NCBI GenBank assembly: GCA_964443825.1
Contig: CAYUEV010000062.1
Coordinates: forward strand, 1 to 6,795
DNA: 6,795 nucleotides
Direction of reading: 5' to 3'
DNA from: UBA1081 sp964443825
GTDB lineage: Bacteria; Bacillota; Clostridia; Oscillospirales; Acutalibacteraceae
Shown: positions 1 to 5,902 of the stretch, in pieces
Numbering within the stretch: position 1 is the stretch's first letter
How the letters are laid out: the number at the start of each line of letters is the position of its first letter
The notes under the pieces: model-generated
The model's database searches: none
Told to the model about the DNA's origin: nothing
What the model saw: only the letters and a program-made list of their open reading frames with translations
Translations under genes and position numbers: made by a program

Positions 1-15
1 TTTTTTCTGAAAAAT
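1..15. promoter_or_regulatory. CodY-box-like sequence upstream of acn (weak candidate)
   Basis: TTTTTTCTGAAAAAT matches 12 of 15 positions of the CodY consensus AATTTTCWGAAAATT, with mismatches at positions 1, 2 and 14. It ends one base before the -35 hexamer of the acn promoter. CodY is known to repress aconitase genes in some Firmicutes, so the place makes sense. The surroundings are very AT-rich, however, and the sequence sits at the window edge, so a chance match or the tail of an upstream terminator is quite possible. Whether this organism has codY cannot be seen here. Confidence 0.2.
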
Positions 16-16
16 C

Positions 17-34
17 TTGATATTTTTTTCACAA
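17..34. promoter_or_regulatory. candidate Rex operator overlapping the acn promoter
   Basis: TTGATATTTTTTTCACAA has the exact 18-base geometry of Rex sites (TTGTGAA, 4 bases, TTCACAA). The right half matches 7 of 7 and the left half 4 of 7 (TTG..A.). It covers the -35 hexamer and most of the spacer, so bound protein would block RNA polymerase. The rex gene lies about 3.2 kb downstream. The consensus is established for Rex in Gram-positive bacteria. That this site works here is inference, because the left half is degraded and the DNA is AT-rich. Confidence 0.4.
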
Positions 35-45
35 AGTTGTAGAAT
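17..45 (+). promoter_or_regulatory. sigma-A type promoter of the acn-icd operon
   Basis: The -35 hexamer TTGATA (17-22, 5 of 6 to TTGACA) and the -10 hexamer TAGAAT (40-45, 5 of 6 to TATAAT) are separated by exactly 17 bases. Transcription would start near 50-53, giving a leader of about 90 bases before acn. No other pair this good is seen before the aconitase start. The spacer is T-rich (seven T in a row at 23-29). Confidence 0.7.
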
Positions 46-126
46 AATCAAGGGGAGGCGCCTTGGTCAGTTTCTTATCAGTTTCTCAATTTGTTTTGAT
101 CTGTTTTGTTTAATTTGTTTTACACA

Positions 127-135
127 GGGAGAGGA
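127..135 (+). promoter_or_regulatory. ribosome binding site that fixes the acn start
   Basis: GGGAGAGGA ends six bases before the ATG at 142. The open frame continues upstream to a TTG at 106, but that codon lies before this ribosome binding site and would add twelve residues unlike any aconitase N-terminus. The ATG at 142 is therefore preferred. Confidence 0.75.
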
Positions 136-141
136 TTTATT

Positions 142-2073
142 ATGGGATATACTATCGCTGAAAAGCTTATAAAAAGCCACCTTGTTTCGGGAGATATGAC
201 AAAAGGCTCTGAAATAGGTCTTAAAATCGACCAGACGCTGACTCAGGACGCTACCGGCACTATGGCGTATCTTCAGTTCGAGGCCATGGGAATTAAACGC
301 GTTAAAACGGAACTTTCCATCGCTTATATCGACCACAACACGCTTCAAAACGGCTTTGAAAACGCCGACGACCATAAATTTATAGGTTCTGTCGCTAAAA
401 AAAGAGGAATACGATTTTCAAGACCCGGCAACGGAATTTGCCACCAGGTTCACCTTGAAAGATTCGGAAAACCCGGCAAAACGCTTTTAGGTTCCGACAG
501 CCACACTCCTACGGGCGGCGGGATAGGTATGCTCGCAATGGGCGCCGGGGGTCTTGACGTTGCCGTCGCGATGGGCGGCGGCGCGTACTATATAACAATG
601 CCGCAAATTCTTAACGTAAATCTTACGGGAAAACTGCCGCCCTGGGTATCGGCTAAAGACGTTATACTTAAAGTCCTTGAGATTTTAAGCGTAAAAGGCG
701 GGGTCGGCAAGATTGTAGAATACACGGGAGAAGGCGTTAAAACGCTGTCCGTTCCCGAAAGAGCCACGATTACCAACATGGGCGCGGAATTAGGCGCTAC
801 TACTTCCGTTTTTCCTTCGGACGAAATTACAAAATCGTTTCTCCAATCTCAAGGAAGAGTTTCAGACTGGATAGAATTAAGCGCCGACGACGACGCGGTT
901 TACGACGAAGTGATCAGTATCGACTTATCTAAACTCGTTCCTCTCGCCGCCATGCCTCACAGTCCCGATAACGTAAAACCGGTCGACGATATAGGAAAAA
1001 TATCTATAGACCAGGTTTGCATAGGCTCGTGTACAAATTCATCTTTTACCGACATGATGAAAGTGGCTCACATATTAAAAGGCAAAAAAATCGCCCCGAA
1101 CGTAAGTCTTGCCATAGCGCCCGGCTCGAAGCAGGTTCTTACGATGTTAGCCCAAAACGGCGCTCTCGCCGATATGATAGACGCCGGGGCGAGAATACTT
1201 GAAAGCGCGTGCGGACCGTGCATAGGAATGGGTCAATCGCCAAAATCGAAAGGCGTGTCTCTAAGGACTTTCAACAGAAACTTTGAGGGCCGTTCCGGTA
1301 CCGCGGACGCCGAGATTTACCTTGTAAGCCCCGAAACGGCGGCGATTTCAGCTATAAACGGCGTTCTCTCGAATCCCGCTAAAGAGTTAGACGACGCGCC
1401 CGTTTTTCCCGTGCCTTCAAAATTTATTATTAACGACAATATGATAGAACTTCCCGCTTCGGAAGAAGACGCGTCCGACATTGAAGTCTACTACGGTCCC
1501 AACATAAAAGACGTGCCTTTGGGGAAGCCTCTTTGCGACAGCGTAAAGGCGAAAGTCATATTAAAAACGGGCGACAACATTACGACGGACCACATCATGC
1601 CGGCGGGGGCTAAAATATTGCCTTACCGCTCGAACGTCCCGTATCTTTCACAATTCTGTTTTAAACAGTGCGATGAGAATTTCGCTCAAAACTGCAAAAA
1701 ATACGGCGGCGGGATAATTGTAGGCGGTCAGAATTACGGTCAAGGGTCTTCAAGAGAACACGCGGCTCTCGTCCCTCTTTACTTAGGCATAAAAGCCGTC
1801 GCGGCGAAATCGTTCGCGAGAATGCACAAGGCGAACCTTATAAATTCCGGGATAATTCCGTTGACGTTTAAAAATCCTGAAGATTATGATAAAATCGATA
1901 AATTTGACGACGTTACGCTAAAAGACGTTAAATCGTCAATAGAAAACGACGAGGAGATTACTCTCGTAAACGAGACTAAAAACGAGGAGTATAAACTATT
2001 AGGCGGATTTACGGAAAGACAAAAAAATATGCTCCTTTACGGCGGTCTCCTTAATTACACAAGGTTAAGTTAA
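142..2073 (+). CDS. acn: aconitate hydratase (aconitase, short Aquifex/clostridial type)
   Basis: This is a cytoplasmic [4Fe-4S] enzyme that interconverts citrate and isocitrate through cis-aconitate. The 643-aa protein has the full aconitase layout. The catalytic alpha/beta/alpha domains come first, with TQD near residue 34, an SDSHTPTGGGIGM block from 118 and cluster cysteines C297 (in CIGSCTNSS), C357 and C360 (in CGPCIGMG). The C-terminal swivel domain begins near 470 (DNITTDHI, 478-485) and carries the YGQGSSREH substrate loop (532-540, R538 and H540). The length fits the short family of about 640-660 aa rather than the 850-900 aa of AcnA/CitB or AcnB. The swivel domain is fused, unlike LeuCD isopropylmalate isomerase. 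The gene is first in an operon with icd, whose product uses isocitrate, and this argues for aconitase over homoaconitase. A candidate Rex site and a weaker CodY-like site lie in its promoter. The start was chosen by the ribosome binding site at 127-135. Confidence 0.93.
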   Translation: MGYTIAEKLIKSHLVSGDMTKGSEIGLKIDQTLTQDATGTMAYLQFEAMGIKRVKTELSIAYIDHNTLQNGFENADDHKFIGSVAKKRGIRFSRPGNGICHQVHLERFGKPGKTLLGSDSHTPTGGGIGMLAMGAGGLDVAVAMGGGAYYITMPQILNVNLTGKLPPWVSAKDVILKVLEILSVKGGVGKIVEYTGEGVKTLSVPERATITNMGAELGATTSVFPSDEITKSFLQSQGRVSDWIELSADDDAVYDEVISIDLSKLVPLAAMPHSPDNVKPVDDIGKISIDQVCIGSCTNSSFTDMMKVAHILKGKKIAPNVSLAIAPGSKQVLTMLAQNGALADMIDAGARILESACGPCIGMGQSPKSKGVSLRTFNRNFEGRSGTADAEIYLVSPETAAISAINGVLSNPAKELDDAPVFPVPSKFIINDNMIELPASEEDASDIEVYYGPNIKDVPLGKPLCDSVKAKVILKTGDNITTDHIMPAGAKILPYRSNVPYLSQFCFKQCDENFAQNCKKYGGGIIVGGQNYGQGSSREHAALVPLYLGIKAVAAKSFARMHKANLINSGIIPLTFKNPEDYDKIDKFDDVTLKDVKSSIENDEEITLVNETKNEEYKLLGGFTERQKNMLLYGGLLNYTRLS

Positions 2074-2085
2074 ATTTTAAAGCGC

Positions 2086-2090
2086 GGTGA
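2086..2090 (+). promoter_or_regulatory. ribosome binding site that decides the icd start
   Basis: GGTGA, followed by T (GGTGAT), matches the complement of the 3' end of 16S rRNA and lies five bases before the ATG at 2096. The in-frame GTG at 2087 is part of this ribosome binding site, so it is unlikely to be the start. The cmk gene uses the same GGTGAT arrangement, which supports this reading. Confidence 0.65.
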
Positions 2091-2095
2091 TAAAA

Positions 2096-3250
2096 ATGCT
2101 CGAAGAAAATATTAAATCAGCTCTAAATAAATTTGAATCCTTAATACGCGAACAATCCGAAAGAAATGAACGCATAAAATCCGTTAAAGATTTTGTGGAT
2201 TATCCGAGCCTTGATAAAATCACGATAGGAATAGCGGGCGGCGACGGAATAGGTCCTATTATAACAAGCGAATCCGCGAGAGTTCTTAAGTTCCTTCTTA
2301 AAGACGACGTCGAAAAAGGCAGGATAGTCTTTAAAAATATAGACGGTCTCACGATAGAAAATCGCGTAAAAGCCATGAAAGCGATCCCCGACGACGTTTT
2401 GGAGGAGCTTAAATCGTGCGACGTAATATTAAAAGGTCCTACAACCACCCCGCAGCAGGGCGACGGTCTTCCCAACATTGAAAGCGCGAACGTCGCCATG
2501 CGAAAAGCGCTTGATCTTTTCGCAAACGTCCGCCCCGTGAAAGTACCGTCGGAAGGTATCGACTGGACGTTCTTCAGAGAAAACACCGAGGGCGCTTACG
2601 CCGTAGGTTCTAAAGGCATAAACGTGGACGACGAATTGGCGTTTGACTTTGTGGTTACGACGACCGAGGGATGTCAAAGGATAGCGAGACTCGCTTATGA
2701 TTTCGCGAGGCGCAATAAAAAAGACAGGGTGTCTATAATCCAAAAAGCGAACGTCATAAAAACCACCGACGGCAAATTTTTAAATATTTGTAAAGAAATA
2801 GGAAAAGAATACCCTGAAATAACGACGGACGAATGGTATATCGACATTACCACCGCGAAACTCATAGATCCAAAAAGACGGACTGATTTTAAAGTATTTA
2901 TTCTTCCAAATCTTTACGGCGACATTATTACCGACGAAGCCGCTGAATTTCAAGGCGGCGTAGGAACGGCCGGTTCGGCGAATTTGGGCAAAAGATACGC
3001 TATGTTCGAGGCTATTCACGGATCGGCTCCTCGAATGGTAAAAGAAGGCAGGGGAAAGTACGCCGACCCATGCTCGATGCTGAGAGCTTCCGTTATGCTT
3101 TTATCGCACATAGGAAAACAAGACGAGGCCGACAGGCTCGAAAAAGCTCTCGACTACTGTATGTTCCAAGACAAAAAATACGTAATCACGGGAAGAGACA
3201 CAGGCTGCACCTGTCATGAATTTGGCGATTACGTAATGGAAAATCTTTAA
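2096..3250 (+). CDS. icd: isocitrate dehydrogenase (isocitrate/isopropylmalate dehydrogenase family)
   Basis: The enzyme oxidatively decarboxylates isocitrate to 2-oxoglutarate with reduction of NAD(P)+. The 384-aa protein has an N-terminal helical stretch of about 40 residues, then GGDGIGP (48-54), KGPTTTP (113-119), substrate residues S130, N132 and R136 in IESANVAMR, R146 in NVRPVK, and R161 to Y168 in FRENTEGAY. K217 is the likely catalytic lysine, and D276 and D280 in YGDIITDE are the metal ligands. These line up with E. coli Icd S113, N115, R119, R129, R153, Y160, K230, D307 and D311. The serine/asparagine substrate loop separates it from isopropylmalate dehydrogenase. The cofactor loop after HGSAP (308-312) reads R313-M314 and lacks the acidic residue of classic NAD-specific enzymes, so NADP use is possible but unproven. 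The C-terminal end has an unusual GCTCHEFG segment (370-377). It follows acn by 22 bases and is surely co-transcribed; no terminator is seen between the two. Confidence 0.9.
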   Translation: MLEENIKSALNKFESLIREQSERNERIKSVKDFVDYPSLDKITIGIAGGDGIGPIITSESARVLKFLLKDDVEKGRIVFKNIDGLTIENRVKAMKAIPDDVLEELKSCDVILKGPTTTPQQGDGLPNIESANVAMRKALDLFANVRPVKVPSEGIDWTFFRENTEGAYAVGSKGINVDDELAFDFVVTTTEGCQRIARLAYDFARRNKKDRVSIIQKANVIKTTDGKFLNICKEIGKEYPEITTDEWYIDITTAKLIDPKRRTDFKVFILPNLYGDIITDEAAEFQGGVGTAGSANLGKRYAMFEAIHGSAPRMVKEGRGKYADPCSMLRASVMLLSHIGKQDEADRLEKALDYCMFQDKKYVITGRDTGCTCHEFGDYVMENL

Positions 3251-3261
3251 ACTTCATTTAA

Positions 3262-3292
3262 TTGACAAATTGTAACAAAATCTATTTATAAA
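3262..3292 (+). promoter_or_regulatory. promoter-like element with imperfect Rex-like palindrome before rex
   Basis: A perfect -35 hexamer TTGACA (3262-3267) is followed after 19 bases by TATAAA (3287-3292, 5 of 6). TTTATA with a 17-base spacer (3285-3290) is an alternative -10. The same -35 opens TTGACAAATTGTAACAA (3262-3278), whose halves match 5 of 7 and 6 of 7 of the clostridial Rex half-sites TTGTTAA and TTAACAA. The gap between them is three bases rather than four. Rex repressors often control their own gene. The spacing fault lowers confidence in the operator more than in the promoter. Confidence 0.45.
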
Positions 3293-3305
3293 CGGGGTCT
3301 CTGCC

Positions 3306-3938
3306 ATGAAAGACGATCATATTTCAAAATCCGTTATCGCCAGACTCCCTCGGTACTATCGTTTCCTTGATATGCTGCTTGACGAGGGACTGCCGCGCAT
3401 TTCATCAAGCGAGCTTTCTGAGAGGATGGGTCTTACCGCCTCTCAGATAAGGCAGGATTTTAACCACTTCGGCGGCTTCGGTCAGCAGGGGTACGGCTAC
3501 AACGTCCGGCAGTTAAAACAGAGCATAGGTCATATTATAGGCGTAGACAACTCATATAAAATAATATTAGTCGGCGCGGGCAACCTCGGAAGGGCTATGG
3601 CTCAACACATTGATTTTCATAAAATAGGCTTTCAGCTTGTGGGGATTTTTGACTCTGACGAAAGACTTACGGGACTTGATATTAACAATATCGCCGTTCG
3701 CTCGTTTAACGATATTGAGGATTTCTGTTTTCATATGAAGCCGTCGGCGGCGATACTTTGCATACCCGAGCGCTCGGGGAAAGAAGTCGCCGAAAAACTG
3801 AGAAGCGTCGGCATAAACGCGTTTTGGAACTTCAGTCACTACAATATTAACGAGGACTTCCCCGACGCCGTGGTTGAAAACGTTCATCTTAACGACAGTC
3901 TTATGACGCTCTGTTATCATATTACAAATAAAGAATAG
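3306..3938 (+). CDS. rex: redox-sensing transcriptional repressor Rex
   Basis: This is a cytoplasmic DNA-binding repressor that reads the NADH/NAD+ ratio: NADH releases it from operators near genes of fermentation and NADH re-oxidation. The 210-aa length is normal for the family. An N-terminal winged-helix domain (about 1-80) includes SSSELSERMGLTASQIRQDF (33-52) and the family-typical FGGFGQQGYGY stretch (55-65). The Rossmann domain has GAGNLG (90-95) and an acidic D116 after the second strand (IFDSD), which favours NAD(H) over NADP(H). The C-terminal VENVHLNDSLMTLCYHI helix (190-206) is the domain-swapping helix of Rex dimers. A GGGG motif (3294-3297) lies eight bases before the ATG. The gene follows icd after 55 bases that hold a promoter-like element, and is only two bases from the next gene. 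Read-through from acn-icd is possible. Confidence 0.95.
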   Translation: MKDDHISKSVIARLPRYYRFLDMLLDEGLPRISSSELSERMGLTASQIRQDFNHFGGFGQQGYGYNVRQLKQSIGHIIGVDNSYKIILVGAGNLGRAMAQHIDFHKIGFQLVGIFDSDERLTGLDINNIAVRSFNDIEDFCFHMKPSAAILCIPERSGKEVAEKLRSVGINAFWNFSHYNINEDFPDAVVENVHLNDSLMTLCYHITNKE

Positions 3939-3940
3939 AT

Positions 3941-4612
3941 ATGCGTAAAATTCTTCAATTTAACGTGATTGATTTAGTCCCGTTCTCAAAGGGGATTATA
4001 TTTGTCAAGCGCGATACGCTGCCCGACGGCACAAACAAGGCGTCGTTTCACTCTTTCGACGTATTCTCAGAAGAAATTACCACCGTCACAAAGAGCGTTT
4101 ATCTGCGCTCGAAGTTCGGCGACGCTTATCAGGAAATATCAAACAAATTAGGCGACTTTATTTCGTGCGAAACGGCGAAACTCCCGAACCGCAATATAAT
4201 CGTCATGTATCCCACAGGCGAAATGGGACATTTTGACGAAAAGGGCAGAATAGTTAAAACAGGCGATTTATACTACGACGGCGCTCCAGCGAGAGATTGC
4301 GCTTTCGACGGCGGCGGGATATGGTGCGCCGTACCCGAAAGAAACGCCGTGATTAAATACTCCTTAACGGCGGAAAGAATACTGTTAAGAATCGGCGGCG
4401 GCGACAATACGGCTTTTAATACGCCCGTTTCGGCGTCTTTTTACAACGACGAAGTTTTTGTGTGCAACAGCGGCTCTCGCGAAATAAGGAGAATCGACGT
4501 CAATACTCTTAACGTAAGCGATTATGTAGAATTTTCCGAGCCTGTGAACAAATACCTTCGTTTTAAAAATAAAGAGATAGTAGCGCTAAAATCGGGAATT
4601 TATATGATTTAA
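3941..4612 (+). CDS. hypothetical protein, possible partial beta-propeller
   Basis: I do not recognise a named family for this 223-aa protein. It has no signal peptide, membrane segment or evident catalytic motif, so it is probably cytoplasmic. The second half shows three loosely similar units of about 40 residues, each with strands ending in an aromatic or hydrophobic pair: ARDCAFDGGGIWCAVPERN (117-135), PVSASFYNDEVFVCNSGS (162-179) and PVNKYLRFKNKEIVALKS (201-218). This resembles NHL- or SMP-30-like propeller blades, although too few units are visible for a closed propeller. The ATG lies two bases after the rex stop and has no clear ribosome binding site, so translation is likely coupled to rex. 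Base composition and codon style match the neighbours. A role with Rex or with the flavoprotein that follows is suggested only by position. Confidence 0.8.
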   Translation: MRKILQFNVIDLVPFSKGIIFVKRDTLPDGTNKASFHSFDVFSEEITTVTKSVYLRSKFGDAYQEISNKLGDFISCETAKLPNRNIIVMYPTGEMGHFDEKGRIVKTGDLYYDGAPARDCAFDGGGIWCAVPERNAVIKYSLTAERILLRIGGGDNTAFNTPVSASFYNDEVFVCNSGSREIRRIDVNTLNVSDYVEFSEPVNKYLRFKNKEIVALKSGIYMI

Positions 4613-4630
4613 TTCAAAAATTCATTTGAG

Positions 4631-5878
4631 ATGGATATTATAGTGATAGGCGCGGGAGCGGCGGGGTCGATGGCGGCGGGCGTCGCCGGCTCTTTCGGAA
4701 AAAGCGTTCTTTTAATCGAAAGAAACGATAAAATCGGCAGAAAACTTATGATTACCGGCAAAGGAAGATGCAACCTTACCAACGACTGCCGCGACATAAA
4801 CGAGCTTATTGAAAACGTCCCTTCAAACGGGCGTTTCCTTTATAGCGCGTTTAGAAATTTTATGCCTTCCGATACGATGGAATTTTTCAATAATCTCGGC
4901 GTTCGCCTTAAAACCGAAAGAGGTTCGAGAGTTTTCCCGGAGTCCGACAAAGCGTCCGATATTGTGGACGCTCTTGACAGGTTTTTGAAAAGAACCGGGG
5001 TGACGAGAATTAAAGCGAGAATAACGGATCTCAAATTAGAAAACGACAATAAAGTAGAATACGTAACCGACGAATCGGGGAAAAAATATAAAGCTTCAAA
5101 ATACATTATAGCGACGGGCGGCGCAAGCTACCCGTCAACGGGCTCCACAGGCGACGGCTATAGTTTAGCGAAACTCGCGGGTCATACCGTAACCCCCTTA
5201 AAACCGGCGCTCGTTCCGCTGGAAACGTCAGACTTCTGGACGGGAAGTCTTTCGGGGCTTTCATTAAAAAACGTTTCTATTTCGGCTTTCGAAAAAAATA
5301 CGGGCAAAAAGATATATTCCGACTTTGGGGAGGCGCTTTTTACCCATTTTGGCATGAGCGGTCCTGTGATTTTGAGTTTAAGCTGCCATCTTGACTTTAA
5401 TTCCAAAAAAGACCGCGATAGGTACATATTGGAAATTGATCTTAAGCCCGCCCTTTCGGAAGAAAAGCTCAATTCGCGCATTTTAAGGGATTTTTCCGAA
5501 AATAAAAATAAATCGATAATAAACGTCCTGCCTCTATTGCTTCCGAAAAAATTAGTCCCCGTCGCGCTCTCTATATTAAATATCCCTTACGACCTAAAAG
5601 TAAATCAGGCGACAAGAGAGCAAAGGCAAAGTCTCGTTAATCTTTTAAAACATTTTACGGTTCATATAAAAGGCTTTAGACCGATTGAAGAAGCTATAAT
5701 CACGTCGGGAGGGGTAAACGTAAAAGAAATTTCCCCTAAAACCATGAAGTCAAAAATATGCGAAAATCTCTATTTTGCCGGAGAAGTAATCGACGTGAGC
5801 GCTTATACGGGTGGGTTTAACCTTCAAACGGCTTTCTCTACGGGCGTATTGGCGGGTAAAAGCGCGGCGACAGACTAA
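4631..5878 (+). CDS. FAD-dependent oxidoreductase, HI0933/YhiN/BaiN-like family
   Basis: This 415-aa flavoprotein belongs to a family variously annotated as YhiN, BaiN-like or aminoacetone-oxidase-like NAD(P)/FAD-dependent oxidoreductase. The true substrate in most bacteria is unknown. The N-terminal Rossmann motif GAGAAG (7-12) is followed by E30, which would bind the FAD ribose. The family signature GRKLMITGKGRCNLTN is at 36-51, ATGG at 161-164 and LFTHFGMSGP at 236-245. The C-terminal FAD signature includes GGVNVKEISPKTMKSK (360-375) and YFAGEVIDVSAYTGGF (381-396). The length is normal and there is no export signal. The ATG at 4631 puts the FAD motif at residue 7, as in the family, even though only a weak GAG precedes it. 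The gene lies 18 bases after the unknown gene and 24 before cmk. The BaiN name comes from a bile-acid enzyme report; nothing else here points to bile acids. Confidence 0.9.
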   Translation: MDIIVIGAGAAGSMAAGVAGSFGKSVLLIERNDKIGRKLMITGKGRCNLTNDCRDINELIENVPSNGRFLYSAFRNFMPSDTMEFFNNLGVRLKTERGSRVFPESDKASDIVDALDRFLKRTGVTRIKARITDLKLENDNKVEYVTDESGKKYKASKYIIATGGASYPSTGSTGDGYSLAKLAGHTVTPLKPALVPLETSDFWTGSLSGLSLKNVSISAFEKNTGKKIYSDFGEALFTHFGMSGPVILSLSCHLDFNSKKDRDRYILEIDLKPALSEEKLNSRILRDFSENKNKSIINVLPLLLPKKLVPVALSILNIPYDLKVNQATREQRQSLVNLLKHFTVHIKGFRPIEEAIITSGGVNVKEISPKTMKSKICENLYFAGEVIDVSAYTGGFNLQTAFSTGVLAGKSAATD

Positions 5879-5891
5879 AATTTTAAATAAA

Positions 5892-5899
5892 AAGGTGAT
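5892..5899 (+). promoter_or_regulatory. ribosome binding site of cmk
   Basis: AAGGTGAT, three bases before the ATG at 5903, pairs with the extreme 3' end of 16S rRNA. The spacing is short but is aligned correctly because GGTGAT is the 3' part of the full Shine-Dalgarno complement. It is the clearest site in the downstream cluster. Confidence 0.7.
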
Positions 5900-5902
5900 T
5901 TT

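Noticed and set aside
31..40. ACAAAGTTGT palindrome as an operator
   Set aside because: Only four-base arms, in the orientation opposite to Rex half-sites; too short to support a call.
37..51. TTGTAGAATAATCAA as a second Rex site at the acn -10
   Set aside because: The TTG to CAA distance is 15 rather than 18 bases and the inner positions do not match.
106..141. Upstream in-frame TTG start for aconitase giving 655 aa
   Set aside because: It precedes the ribosome binding site at 127-135 and adds residues not seen in the family; the ATG at 142 fits better.
67..375. Open frame of 102 aa on the - strand at the start of acn
   Set aside because: It lies mostly antisense to conserved aconitase sequence, has no ribosome binding site or recognisable domain, and is a shadow frame.
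2087..2095. GTG start for icd three codons upstream
   Set aside because: The GTG is part of the GGTGA ribosome binding site that serves the ATG at 2096.
2200..2743. Two - strand open frames antisense to icd
   Set aside because: They mirror the highly conserved substrate-binding region of Icd and have no features of their own.
2096..3250. Isopropylmalate or tartrate dehydrogenase instead of isocitrate dehydrogenase
   Set aside because: The IESANVAMR substrate loop and FRENTEGAY match isocitrate dehydrogenase, and the gene directly follows aconitase.
3567..3920. 117-aa - strand open frame inside rex
   Set aside because: It is antisense to the Rossmann domain of Rex; it results from codon composition, with no independent start signals.
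4631..5878. Bile-acid 7-dehydroxylation function (BaiN) for the flavoprotein
   Set aside because: The family is widespread and no other bai gene is present; the context is housekeeping.
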